A stretch of 64,000 bases of DNA. It comes from Henckelia pumila. Its lineage: Eukaryota > Streptophyta > Magnoliopsida > Lamiales > Gesneriaceae. The position numbers and the translations under genes are program-made. This document shows, one piece after another, positions 46,440 through 58,301 of the stretch. Numbering within the stretch: position 1 is the first letter of the stretch; each line of letters opens with the position of its first letter. The notes beneath the pieces were generated by a model. The model saw only the letters and a program-made list of their open reading frames with translations, did not search any database and had not been told where the DNA came from. The stretch covers positions 4,526,001 through 4,590,000 of the forward strand of contig NW_027331833.1 of NCBI RefSeq assembly GCF_033568475.1, in the 5' to 3' direction.

Positions 46440-48031
46440 ACTCATATGCTCGAGAAATAGGCGAAGTACCCGACATCAACTCTATGTCAAACTCGACTTT
46501 CCTAGCAGGAGGAAAACCCGGAATCTTATCAGGAAATACATCTGGGAATTCATTCACAACCGAAATACTCTCTATCCCAACGCTCTCAGCAGACAGATCA
46601 ACTGTATAGATGAGGTAACCTTCCCCGCCAGACTCTAGAGCTCGACAGGCTCTCAAAGCTGATACCAACGGCATCGGGGGTCGTGCTCCCTCACCATAGA
46701 AAAACCAGCTATCACTCCCATCCAGATGAAAGCGTACTAATCTCTGATAGCAGTCCACTGAAGCTCGATAGGTAGTCAACATGTCTATCCCCAGAATACA
46801 ATCGAAGTCATCCATCGCAAGAACCATGAGATTCGCTATCAGAATGTTCCCGTCGGAGTATAAACAGAAACTACTACGTCTAGTGCAATGCATGGTAACT
46901 TATGCCTCTTAACAAAGCGTGCAGAAATGAAAGAATGAGATGTACCATTGTCAATGAGTACAAGATCAGGTATACCATATAACAAAAATGTACCTGCGAT
47001 GACCTTCTCATTATCCTCCACTGCCTGATCGTGCCTCAAGGCAAACACCTGGCCAAAAGTCCGCGGCTTCAAGTGAGAACTCCCAGCAGACTGTCCCTGC
47101 GACCTCTGCTGAACGGTATCCTGAGAACCCGATCCTGAACCAGAACCTGAAACGCCTCCCCCAGCTAATGGACAATCCCTCCGGAGATGACCAACCTCTC
47201 CACATCAAAAACATGCCCCAGAAGCTTTACGGCATTTGTCTGACGGATGGTTCTTCTCACAATGGTCGCATTTCTCCTTCTTCCCAAAACGAACAACACC
47301 ACCGGAACCGGAGGAATAAGAAGTAGATCCGGACTTCTTAAAAGACTGAGCATGAGGACCCAAAGAACTCGCAGGCCTACACTGAGAGAAAGACCTATTA
47401 CGCCGAATGTATCCTCCGCCTGGTGACAACGGCTCACCAATACCTCATAGGTCATATCATCACCAACCGCCACACGGTCATGAATCTCCGGGTTAAGACC
47501 CTGAAGGAACAGATTGTACTTCATCTCAGAGCTATTAGCAATCTTGGGGCAATAAGATAACAGATCGAAGAACTTCTGCTGATACTCGTCAATCATCATA
47601 GATCCCTAACGCAAACTCAGTAACTCACCCGCCTTAGCCTGACGGAGTGCAGGAGGAAAATACAGCTTTTGAAAAGCTGTACGAAACTCGGCCCAAGTAG
47701 CAACTCCTCTCGTCGCAATGAACGGTGCAGAAGTGAACCTCCACCACTTATGGGCTCACCCATCTAGAAGATAACCAAGAGTCTCCATCTTCTGCTCCTC
47801 AGTACAGTGGAATGTCTGAAAACAAGTCTCCATGCGATCTAGCCAGTTCTTCGCATCCTTCGGAGTCTCGCCTCCAACCAAGGGCTTAGGACTCATCTGT
47901 AAGAACCGACGCACACTGAAATGGTTCTCATCATGACGACGATGATGGCGTTCTAGACGACACTCCCGATCACCATCGCCCCGACGTCCACCTCCACTAC
48001 CATGGCTACTCTGATCATCGTGATCCGCCAT
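46440..48031 (-). pseudogene. Ty3/gypsy gag-protease fossil
   Basis: Gag starts MADHDDQSSHGSGGGRRGD at 48031. A retrotransposon gag domain follows (WLDRMETCFQTF, about 47760-47890), then a zinc-knuckle region (about 47180-47260). The aspartic protease has a DNGTSHSFIS motif (about 46960), where most relatives have DSGASHSFIS, and a second-half motif CILGIDML (about 46790). The segment ends just past the protease, at the linker that normally leads into reverse transcriptase. Several breaks are present. The gag and protease style matches plant Tekay-like elements. Confidence 0.85.
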
Positions 48032-48095
48032 CTACAAAATTACCTCACAGTTATCTTATGCAGAATCTAAATCCCAAGAATACTATGCATGCTTT

Positions 48096-50328
48096 TGTAA
48101 CGCCTCAAAATTATCTTAATGGACTTTATTTGAGATAATTAGAGATTTTAGAAGTCAAGGGCCGATTCGATTTTTATCAGGGGCTAGAATGCAATTTTTG
48201 GAATTTTCAGGGACTAAAATGCAAAATTTGGTTTTGTTAGATATTTATAAGGGTTTTGACTTGGTCTCCTCCATTCTCTCCTCCCCCATCTCGCCTTCTT
48301 CCTCCATTGTTGAGAGAAAAGTGAGTTTCAAGCTTTGGAATTCTCCGTTTTTGTCGATCCGTCCGTTGGAATTTATTTCTGAAGGCAAATTAGCGATCAC
48401 GACTGCGAGAGCTTCGTTCTATAGTAAGTTTTTCTTCGATCAACTAGACTTCTATTTTTGGATGTTGTTAGAATCGATTGAGTTTGGAGTATGTTGATCT
48501 TGACAGAGTTCTGATCGTTTATTCTCTGTCGGTTTTGAAATAGAGCGTCGTTCGAAATTGTTTTGATTTTTTGAAAGATTATTTCGAAAATGGAGATTTT
48601 AGATTTGAAGAATTTGAATTGTTTTGATGATATTGAGATGATTATGAGTTTATTGGATTGATATCTTGCTGTCTGCGTTTTCGGTTTGATCAGTTTATAG
48701 CCGTTATGCCGTCAGTTTGAGTTTTGGATATCGTCCAATATTTTGATCGTATCGAGTTTGAGAGAGCTTTTGATGTCAATATCGATCCTTATTGACTTCT
48801 TCTGATAGATTGAAGTGAAGTCAGCAGAGTTGCGAGGTAGCAGCTTTGGACAGTTTGGAAGATTGAAGTCGGTACAGTATCGATTTTTTTATTTATCGAT
48901 TGAAGAAGTTGATTGAGTTTCGAATGAATTTGTTTGGATATTGATTATTATCCTTATTATTTATTTTTAGATTTCAGTACCTTCGAAGAGAATAAGGTAA
49001 AAGACGACTTAGAATTGAATGGAACGATTAACTCGAATTAGACTTTATTCGAGTGTTCCGAAGAAATCACATACTTGCATGATTGAATGCTTATTTGAAA
49101 TCATATTTGAATGTTTATTTGAATGCATGAGATTATATATGCATTTATATTGACGAAATCATGTTTGAATGATTATTTGAATTGATGAATGAAAGCATGA
49201 TTGAATGCTTATATGAACTGATGATTGAAATGATATTAGAATGCATGAGATGACATATGCATTCATATTGACCCTTGATTCATTTCAATTTGATTAGACG
49301 ATCTAGAGATTGTAGTTGAGTGACCTGGTTGGAGATTTTATACCTTGTCAAATAAACTCTCTATAATGCTCTGGAGTCAAGAGGATTAAAATATGCCTCG
49401 TCCACCTCGAGAGGGGAGTTCGGTGTGATTGTTGGATATTTTAACCTCGGGATCCCAAACCGAAGGAAGAAAGAAAGAAGAATTCCATTTGATTATCTGA
49501 GTCTGATAATCCAGAAGTTTTAAAGACATGCATATCATTTTAATTCAGTACTTGGATTAATTACTTGAATTGATCTTGAGGTGATAGATATTTGGAAATT
49601 CATACATGTCTTGACGTGATTTATATCTGAAGTTGATATATAAGATGGATTTGTTGCGTATCATGATTGATATGTTTGATTGATACTGCATGATTGTCTC
49701 TTTTACTGGGAATTGTATTCTTATCGGATTATCCGGCTGTTGTCTTATTTTTATATGTGTGCATGGCAACAGGTGGGGCAGGATCGAGTCAGAGACGACA
49801 GGGATAGAACGAAATGAAGAATAGAAGTGAGACTTCGAGTAAGGATTGGAAATGCATGTCAATCTAGTTTATGTTTTGAAAGCACGAATATAATTTGGAT
49901 GTATGGAATATCGTATATAGTATGTATGATGATTTCGAGTTTAGTTCCAAGCTTTCAATTTATGCATGTTGTTGAATTGATGGATTGATTGAATTGATTT
50001 GGGATTGTAAAGAAAGAAAAACCAAAAGATTTTCTGGGCAGGTGTCTCGCTCGATCGGCAGACTCTTACCGATCGAGCGAGCACCCCTGTTTTGAGGCAG
50101 GAAGTTTGGATTTTTTCTTCCGCTCGATCGGTAAGTTTTGACCGATCGAGCGGCGAGCTTTTGTAAGTCTCGGCAGAGACTTGGTTAAGATGGCCCGCTC
50201 GATCGGTAAAGTTCTACCGATCGAGCAAGCACTGTTTAAAAAAAAAAATTATTACTTTTAATCTTGGATCTTGAATGCCCTATTGTTGTTTAATTCCGAG
50301 ATTAGATGTTTAGAATCGAGGCCTCACA
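48096..50328 (+). repeat. solo LTR of a Ty3/gypsy element inserted at the primer-binding site of the minus-strand gypsy
   Basis: It starts TGTAACGCCTC and ends GAGGCCTCACA; length about 2.2 kb. Flanking 5-mers GCTTT (48091-48095) and GCTCT (50329-50333) match at four of five bases. Removing it brings TGGTATCAGAGC next to the gag leader on the minus strand, as expected of an intact 5' end. It shares blocks (ATTATCCGGCTGTTGTCTT and GTGTGCATGGCAACAGGTGG) with the partial LTR at 51680-53088. Near its right end (50040-50225) are three inverted pairs of the CGCTCGATCGGT type. Confidence 0.75.
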
Positions 50329-50344
50329 GCTCTGATACCATAAA

Positions 50345-51679
50345 TGTAGTGACCCTTATCGATATCACCTACTAATCAGAAACTTAGGCATGCAATTAAT
50401 TTAATTAAACAGTAAACCAGAATTAAACTGCGGAAGCCATAAATATTATACAATCCCAAGGAAAGGAATCTGCAAATACCCAAATAGTTATACAACCAAA
50501 TCGAATACTGTATCAACCCAATACAATAAAATAAAACCCTAAGCGAAGCTCCAGCTGGCCATCCACTACTTAGCTCCTCTTGGATCCACCCGCCTCATCC
50601 AATCGCAAATCTGCCCCATGGAATAGGGTGTTCAGATTTACAAAGTACGAGACGTGAGCATAAAACGCTCAGCACGAGAGTATGAATATACATGAATGCA
50701 AGTGTACCGCCTACTGACTAGAGGTCAAGAATCAGATAACGAAGACAGACCGGGCCCTGGTATGTAGCACGTTGTTCCGTCGCTTCAGGAGGTGACTCAC
50801 ATACCGAAAACCAGTGGATACTCCGGACCCAAATTGATGGAAGTCCATCTACTAACAGGATAGGGTAAAACCCTACTAACAGACATATCAAAAGAGATAG
50901 CTCAATATGCAAATGTATGCAGCATATAATCATGTCATATAAATCATGCAGTCACATAATACATGCGTACTCAGTCAAGATATCTCGAACAGTACTTTCG
51001 TACCTCAAATACTAGGCAAGCTCTACCAGCTCTAGGTCCACGCCTATAATCCGCACTACACTGCCAAATGATACTAATATCATTATAGTGCTCTAAAAGT
51101 CTTAACTAAGCTATTCCATACTCCTAAATATTTTAAGGAAGCAAAAGCTATACCTGCGTCCGTCGTCAGTCCGTTGCTGTCGCTTGCCTCAAATCTAGGC
51201 CACAGCCCCGCTACGACGCCTGGATCGCTACGCCACTTTTGGATTTCCAATGGGACGCCTAGAATTCCCTAGATCTAAGCTAGAAGACTTAGGAATCAAG
51301 AGAAGAGAAGTGATTGGTGCACTCAAAAGTGAGGCTCGACACCCCTATTTATAGACGGAGTTCGGGCCGTCCGAACTAGCTTCGGAGCCTCCGAACACAT
51401 TCGGGCCATCCGAACTCGACTTTGAGGCGTCCGAAGTCCCATCAATGCGTCACCAATGACGCCATCTTGCTGACGTAAGCAATGAAGTAATATTGGACTC
51501 CGATCGGGCCGTCCGAACCTGCCGACGGAGCGTCCGAACACGTTCGGAGCGTCCGATCCTGGCTTCGGATCGTCCGATCACGTTCGGAGCCTCTGATCTT
51601 CCTTTCGGAGAGTCCGAACTCAAGGTTCCTAATTGCGATTATTTCCCTTAATTACTTGATTTGGTTACGGACTACTATA
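50345..51679 (-). repeat. 5' LTR of the minus-strand gypsy element
   Basis: The downstream end (GGGTCACTACA on the minus strand) is clear, just before the primer-binding site. The upstream end is placed at TATAGTAGTCCGTAACC, a decayed TGTAGTAG-type start, so it is approximate. The part upstream of the TATA box is an array of about ten half-sites of TTCGG and CCGAAC (51350-51620). Confidence 0.6.
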
Positions 51680-53088
51680 TTCTTGCTGGTTTGAGGTATA
51701 CATGAAGTTTATTTGAATCATAGAGTTGATAGAAATGAGTTACGGTTGCCGAATGTTAACCGTTATGTCGTCGAGTCAAGAATTGGCAAGTGTTTGAGTC
51801 TAGATTGATTAAGCTGGATATTGTTTGAGTTCTTGCTGATATTCTTGGATATATATGATGTGTTTTCAGTTTGAAAACAGGGGGCTTCAAGTTAAGAATA
51901 CAACTTCAAAACCGAATGATGAAAGAACAAGGGTTGTGACTTGTTAGCTTTAAAGATTGAGAAGAGTGTGAACAGAATTTTGATTGAGGATTTGTTGTGT
52001 TGATTGTCCACATTTGGAGCATCTCATCCATGACTGAACGACTGAAAGGTATAAGACGACATCGAGAGTCAGGGGTTTTAAACTCAAGGATGAAGCTTCT
52101 TAAGTTGTCCCGATAAACCACATACTTGTTGCTCTTTATTCTTGATTTAGAATTTGATGTTGTCGATCCATCTTAGGTAGTGGATCTTTATTGAGTTATG
52201 TATGATATGAAGAAAATTGAATTGATTCTTTTGCCAAGGTCAGATGGACCTTATTTTCGAGTCAGGCGACTACGATAGATGGATATCCATGTCAAGATCG
52301 TATACGAATCTTGATGGCAATGATTTACTATGAATCGATTCTTCGTTAGCGCGCTATAAAAATCTATTGATTTGAAGTATGATTTGATGTATTGATTCGA
52401 AGCTTTGATTTGAAGTATTTAGAGTTGAATTAATATGAATTTGATATGTATATGTCTTTTATACTGGGAATTATATTCTCACCGGAATTATCCGGCTGTT
52501 GTCTTGTTTTGTATGTGTGCATGGCAACAGGTGGGGCAGGAGCTGGCCAGAGTTGATGTGGGTAGCTCGTGAGAGAGTTGTAGATGTGGAAACTCGTTTT
52601 GTATCTGAATTGAAGTATATGAGATCTTTTCAAGCATGCTAGAATATTATGCTTATAGTAGTTTGAAGAACACTAGTTGAGTTTTGTTTATAACTAGCTC
52701 TTTGGATGTCACTCAAATTACTTAGTTGATGTAGCTAATGCTTGTAGACATGATTAGATCTTGTTCTTTGTATTTATACATGTTCTAGACTTGTAAAACA
52801 TGGATTGAAATGAGTTGGAAGGAACAAAAAGTGCTGTTGAAAAACAGAGCAGCAGGCTGCCCAGATCAGTGCCCGAGCTGCACTTTTTGGTAGCCCGGGC
52901 GCAGCCCAAAAATCCCCAACCCGAGAGTTGGGTTAGGGAGGGGCGCTCGGGCGGCGGTTTTTGACCGCCCGAGTGCAACCCCCTTTTAAAAAAAAATTAG
53001 TTGTTCTATTTATCTTTGATCCTTCGTTAGTTAATCATGTTTAGTGATTAATTGCCTCAAGATTTGATTAGCAACCCGAGGCCCCACA
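51680..53088 (+). repeat. partial gypsy LTR related to the solo LTR at 48096
   Basis: Its right part aligns with the solo LTR and it ends similarly (CGAGGCCCCACA). Its left part is lost or lies beyond the minus-strand gypsy element, which probably inserted into it. A GC-rich inverted pair (CTCGGGCGG / CCGCCCGAG) lies at 52850-52985, the same place in the LTR where the solo copy has its CGATCGG pairs. Confidence 0.65.
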
Positions 53089-53906
53089 CAAGTTGTCTTC
53101 TCCTCTTCAAAGGAGTTGTTTTATGTAATAATATTATGTCTGAATAAATTTTTTAAATCTCTCGTTCTTTCATGCTCATATTTTATAATTATATTTATAT
53201 ATCATACGTCTTAAGGTAAAAAAATAAATTAAAGCTGTGATGGGTGTCGTTGAAGGAGCTTGTGCAGAAACTATCTGTTGCGACTACGTGGTTGGAGTGT
53301 GAGGAGCACTTCTTAAAACTCGGCAGGTATGACCCGAGACATTATGGTCAAAGAGATATTTAAATTTAATTCATCTTACGGAAGCATGTTGGACCCTAAT
53401 GCGGAGTATATCGGCTGGAAACTTTGCGTAACTGATAGTCTTGCATGGCCGGGACTGATTCGATAGGTATAACAAAGCCACATACAAAAGATTAGTTTTA
53501 ATTAATTATTAATTCAAAAATGGGGACCACTAGGAAGTGAAAACAAAGAAAGAGGTGGGTAGGGAGTTAAGATAAAGACAAGTTTGGTAATGGGGAGTTT
53601 AAAATAATTTGCCCTTTTAAATTTATAGTTTTTAATAATAACTCATAAGTTGTGACTTGTAGACATAAGATTATTTAGCAATAAAATTTTATATGAGATC
53701 GTGTCAAAAATCAATTTGTAAAAAGTATTTTTAACTCACTCAATCTATAAAAAAAATTATATTTTTTTAGGTAAAAATTATTAATTTCATTACAGATATA
53801 TGAGATAAATTATCTATGTAGAGATTCTAACAAAATATCTATTTTTATTTAAAAATGTTAAGTTTAATTTTCGTGTGAATTATAGATTGAAATCGTGTGG
53901 ACAATT
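53089..53906. other. intergenic, no gene seen
   Basis: AT-rich spacer. A more balanced stretch at about 53235-53480 shows no recognisable frame. The last 15 bases (53892-53906) are the left target duplication of the LINE insertion. Confidence 0.4.
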
Positions 53907-54115
53907 CTTACAATGTGGTCCAGTTTTTTCCTCGCTCAACAAATCAAGTTGTTCATTCTATCGCTCAACATGTGATTAATTTGCAAAGTTCTTTTGTTTG
54001 AAATGACTATCTTCCTCGTTGGTTATCTGGTTTTGTAAAAGCTGATTGTTCTTTTCTCTTAATAAAATATTGTCTTTTTCTAAAAAAAAAAAAAAATTAA
54101 TTAATTAATAATAAT
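53907..54115 (+). mobile_element. 5'-truncated LINE insertion with poly(A)
   Basis: A 15-base perfect duplication ATCGTGTGGACAATT flanks the insert (53892-53906, 54116-54130). The insert ends in a poly(A) run (54082-54096) and simple ATTA repeats. Its 5' part reads PRSTNQVVHSIAQHVINLQS, the end of a LINE RNase H-like domain, followed by a stop. It is 209 bp, so only the extreme 3' end of the parent was copied. An intact duplication suggests a fairly recent event. Confidence 0.88.
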
Positions 54116-54130
54116 ATCGTGTGGACAATT

Positions 54131-54845
54131 GGGTTCGGCGTCGACGTCACAGCTGTAAGTTGAAACTTCAAACTCAAATAATAATTAAATAACCAATTTT
54201 CATGAAGATTCCTTTGACTACGGAATCTCAAAGTCAACCAAATTATCTTGAATTTCACATTTAGTGCTTCTATTACCCCAAATTTTTATTTTTAAAATAA
54301 CCATTTGACTAGTTTCAATTTTTTAGTATAATTAATAATGGTGTCTATAAATAATTTAATGTAAATTACATTGGGTGATGCTACATGTACTTACTAAGGA
54401 TTACACGTTGTGTCACAAATTACACTTAAAATCATCAAATTATCCATCCATTTTATTTGGAAAAACTCTTTCAAAAATACATCAAGGATATTTATGTAAT
54501 TTAAAATATAATGTGTAACTCAACGTGTAATCCTCCGTGTACATATAGCATTTTTCTAAAGATATATATTAATTCAAGTGTAACTTTTCGTATACATATA
54601 ACGTTAATCTTAATAATATCACTTCGTGTTGGATGGGTCGGGTCAGGTGGTCGGGAATCCTGTGTGAAAGAGGATTATTTTCAACACTAAATATAATGAT
54701 TTTAATTCCCTACAAGATTTGACTGCCAAATAATAAAAATTAAATAATTATAAATTGAAAGAATATGTAAAACAATATAAAAAGAGGTCCTCCTCCTCCA
54801 ACATTTTCAAGCTAGTCCAGATCCCTAATAAGATCCTCCGCCACA
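54131..54845 (+). promoter_or_regulatory. upstream region of the AZG1-type gene
   Basis: AT-rich promoter region. A TATA box TATAAAAAG lies at 54776-54784, about 70 bases before the ATG, followed by a short pyrimidine-rich leader (TCCTCCTCC). Confidence 0.6.
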
Positions 54846-56507
54846 ATGGACGTGGAGTCAGGCCCGGCACCAACCACCACACGGTCTCTGGTGTCCGGTG
54901 TCAACTCCTACATCTCAAAAACCCGAATTGGAAGACGCTTCAAGCTCAATGAACGCAACACCACCTTCACCACCGAGCTCCGGGCTGGAACCGCCACTTT
55001 TCTCACTATGGCCTACATCCTAGCCGTCAACGCCTCCATATTATCTGACTCGGGCGGAACGTGCTCTGTCTCCGACTGCATCCCTTCCTGCTCCGATCCC
55101 TCCGTCTCCCTTTCCGACTGTGTGAACAACCCCAATCTCAGCCTCATTCAACCAGACGTCACCTGCAAATTCGATCCCGTCAATCCCGGCTATTCGGCTT
55201 GTTTGGAAAAGACGAGGAAAGATTTGATCGTGGCCACCGTTGCTTCCTCCCTCATAGGCTGCGTAATCATGGGAGTGTTCGCTAATCTGCCGTTAGCTTT
55301 AGCACCTGGGATGGGGACCAACGCATATTTCGCCTACACCGTTGTGGGTTTCCATGGCTCCGGCACTCTCTCCTATCAAACCGCATTAGCAGCGGTTTTC
55401 GTCGAGGGACTATTGTTTTTACTAATCTCTGCCCTTGGATTCCGCGCTAAGCTCGCAAAATTGGTACCAAAGCCTGTAAGGATTTCTTCCTCCGCGGGAA
55501 TCGGATTGTTTTTGGCTTTCATCGGATTGCAAGGCAATCAAGGCATTGGTTTAGTAGGTTACAGCTCCTCCACATTGGTCACCCTGGCGGCTTGCCCGAG
55601 TTCATCCCGCGCAACCTTGGCGCCGGTGATGAAATTTGCCAACGGGACTGTTTCGTTGATCCCTGGCGGTACGTTGTCCGGCGATATACTCTGTTTGGGT
55701 GGCCGAATGGAGAGCCCCACATTCTGGCTCGCCGTTGTTGGGTTCGTGATTATTGCTTATTGCTTGGTAAAGAACATTAAGGGGGCTATGATTTACGGGA
55801 TTATCTTCGTTACCGCCGTTTCTTGGTTCAGAAACACAAAGGTTACCGCCTTTCCTAATACGCCCGCCGGCGATTCTGCCTATGATTATTTCAGGAAGGT
55901 AGTCGATATTCACAAAATCGAGAGCACCGCCGGAGCTTTGAGCTTCAAAAGCATCGGAACCGGCCATTTCTGGGAAGCCCTGGTGACATTTTTATACGTA
56001 GACATACTAGACACCACGGGAACTCTTTACTCAATGGCGCGTTTCGCGGGATTTACAGACTCTGCGGGCAATTTCGAGGGGCAATATTTCGCGTTCATGT
56101 CCGACGCGTCGGCGATCGTGTTGGGTTCTTTGCTAGGTACATCTCCGGTAACGGCGTTCATCGAGTCGTCGACGGGGATAAGGGAAGGAGGGAGGACGGG
56201 GCTGACGGCGTTGACAGTGGCCGGGTATTTCATGCTGTCCTTCTTCTTCACGCCGCTGCTGGCGTCAATCCCGGCATGGGCGGTGGGGCCGCCGCTGATT
56301 CTGGTGGGCGTGCTGATGATGAGGGCGGTTGTGGAGGTGGAGTGGGATGACATGCGGCAGGCGATTCCGGCGTTCGTGACTTTGCTTTTGATGCCTTTGA
56401 CTTATTCAATTGCCTATGGTTTGATTGGTGGGATTGGGACTTTCATTGTTCTCAATTTTTGGGATTGGAGTGCTGAATTATTGACAAAATATGGGATTCT
56501 TGGGAGA

Positions 56508-56547
<40 letters not shown>

Positions 56548-56579
56548 TTTGGAACGGTGAGGTTAAGGAAGGTGTATAG
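54846..56579 (+). CDS. AZG1: AZG1-type adenine/guanine (purine) transporter
   Basis: Single exon, 577 residues, close to the 579 I recall for Arabidopsis AZG1. The family (AzgA/NAT superfamily) imports purines, and in plants cytokinins, across the plasma membrane or ER with protons. Visible features: [20 protein letters not shown] (about 35-54), a Cys-rich extracytosolic loop (73-119) typical of the AZG1 branch, [19 protein letters not shown] (150-168), [20 protein letters not shown] (215-234), and later [14 protein letters not shown] and [19 protein letters not shown]. Many hydrophobic segments fit a 14-TM fold. The C-terminus has 13 Asn in a row (555-567) encoded by (AAT)13 at 56508-56546, just before the end. 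The gene is GC-richer than its flanks and looks intact. The start is supported by the TATA box and leader. Confidence 0.95.
56508..56546 (+). repeat. (AAT)13 microsatellite encoding poly-Asn in AZG1
   Basis: Thirteen perfect AAT codons in frame, ten residues before the C-terminus of the transporter. Length changes by whole units would keep frame. Confidence 0.95.
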
Positions 56580-57205
56580 TTTTTTTTTAAAATTATGTTT
56601 TTGTTCAATGGCGTTCAAGTTCAAATTTAGAATCTATATTGTAGTTTCTGAAGTACACATTTGGTTCCTATTTATATAAGAGTTGTTGTTGAGCAACAAC
56701 GATTTATTTTTACGCAATGTTTGGTACATGAGATTAGATAGGTTTGTGTGTGATTTTTTATTTAATCCATTGTTTGGTAGGATTTTTATATAAGAGGTGT
56801 TGTTGAGCAACAACGATTTATTTTTAGAGTATTAGCGAACTCACAAAAACTCTTGTAAAACGGTTTTACGGATAAATTTTATGAGATGAATATCTTAATT
56901 TGGTAATACATGATATTGCATTATTTTTTATGCAAAAAATAAAAACTTTCATTGTAATGATATGTGGGTTTGACCATGAGATCGTCTCACAAGAATTGAA
57001 ATCGACATATGTGTTTGGTTGTTGTGTACGTCATTTAAAAATTTTAGTTGCAATGGTATATAAAATTCATTATCTATAGCTTAACATGATTTTTTTATGA
57101 GTTGAAATCGACATATGATGTGTTTGGTTGTTGTACCGTGTACGTAATTATTTGGAGTTGATTGGTGGGAAGAACCCGTTGTTCCGAAAGAGTGATCCAA
57201 ATATG

Positions 57206-57252
<47 letters not shown>

Positions 57253-58301
57253 AGTCGGATTAGTGATCGAATCGATCTATTTTAAAAAAGCATTGCAATC
57301 GGTCGATTGTTGTAATCGCACGGTCGAACCAAAAAGCGTTTATATAATATAATATAATCAATAATATATTTTAAAATTTAAAAAATTAAAAGATTTATAT
57401 AAATAGAAAAAAAAATTTACCATGGTTTGAAAACTAAATATCTATATAAATATATTCAAAATTACAATTATAGTTAAAAAAATTTAAATAATAAATTAAT
57501 TGGTTGAAAAAACATAATACTACTAAAATAATTTTTTTAACAAAATACAAATTACAAATCATCGTGTATATGTATAATAAAATATTAAATATAAAGTTAT
57601 AAATATTTAAAAAAATAACTTTACAAAAAATAAAAATAAAAAATTCAAATAACCGATTCAATTGGTTGAACCGATTTCCCAGTTCTCCACAGGTCCGATC
57701 GGTTATGATCGGTATGTCATACATGATTATCAATGCAATAAAAAGATATTTTATGTCTACGATTCAACACAACTCATAAAAAATATTATTGTTTATGTTA
57801 AAAATATTATTTTTCGCTATTTATATGAATCATATAGATATTTCTCACTAATATAGATGCATGAGCTAATATCACAATTCACAATAAACCCACTCTTTAA
57901 AAAATTTGATTTTCAGTGTTGGAAAATCTATTAGTATTAATAATGCATGAGCACCATATACTTAAAAAATGGTGTCATGGTATAATTTTTGGTTGGGTTT
58001 TCCTAAAATACCCATTCAAAATAAACATAAATTTAGTGAATTATCTTTTACTAAAAAAAAATCTCTTCTCATCATTACTAGTCTCCTATCATTTCAATTT
58101 CAAACAATGATTCTATCATTTCAACTTCAAAAAAATAAATTTCATTTTGAATTATTTTTCTTTAGAAATACATTTCTTTCTATCTTTCAAAGATCATACA
58201 TACCGCATGTTTTATAACGGGCTGGCGCTACAGTGGTCTTCACGAGTGTGAGAGTTTATCCAGCGGATTTGACCCTAGATTACCATCTACACACTCATTG
58301 G
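56580..58301. other. AZG1 3' flank and AT-rich intergenic region
   Basis: Two direct repeats of about 46 bases (56671-56716 and 56785-56830) each contain the hairpin GTTGTTG-AG-CAACAAC. A (TA)n run lies at about 57209-57245. The rest is AT-rich with short chance frames and no recognisable gene. Confidence 0.5.

Larger units (their letters stand above)
46440..51679 (-). mobile_element. 5' half of a Ty3/gypsy element, split by a solo LTR
   Basis: Minus-strand order: 5' LTR (51679 to 50345, ending GGGTCACTACA), primer-binding site TGGTATCAGAGC (50340-50329), then the inserted solo LTR (50328-48096), then gag (from 48031) and protease down to about 46440. The copy stops before reverse transcriptase, so pol and the 3' LTR are missing. 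The 5' LTR has a minus-strand TATAAATA at 51336-51343. The coding remains carry about five breaks and the element is inactive. Confidence 0.8.

Noticed and set aside
48096-50328. This block as the 5' LTR of the minus-strand gypsy element
   Set aside because: The primer-binding site lies on the far side of the block, 5-mers on both sides nearly match, and another LTR end (GGGTCACTACA) sits next to the primer-binding site.
51350-51620. CRISPR-like or other spaced repeat array
   Set aside because: Half-sites are irregularly spaced, short and imperfect, they lie within an LTR, and the DNA is plant nuclear.
54494-54640. Possible upstream gene before AZG1
   Set aside because: AT-rich, no frame beyond chance, and the AZG1 TATA box and leader explain the region.
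57434-58217. Several AT-rich open frames downstream of AZG1
   Set aside because: They are rich in Ile, Tyr, Phe and Asn from base composition, overlap on both strands, and show no domain.
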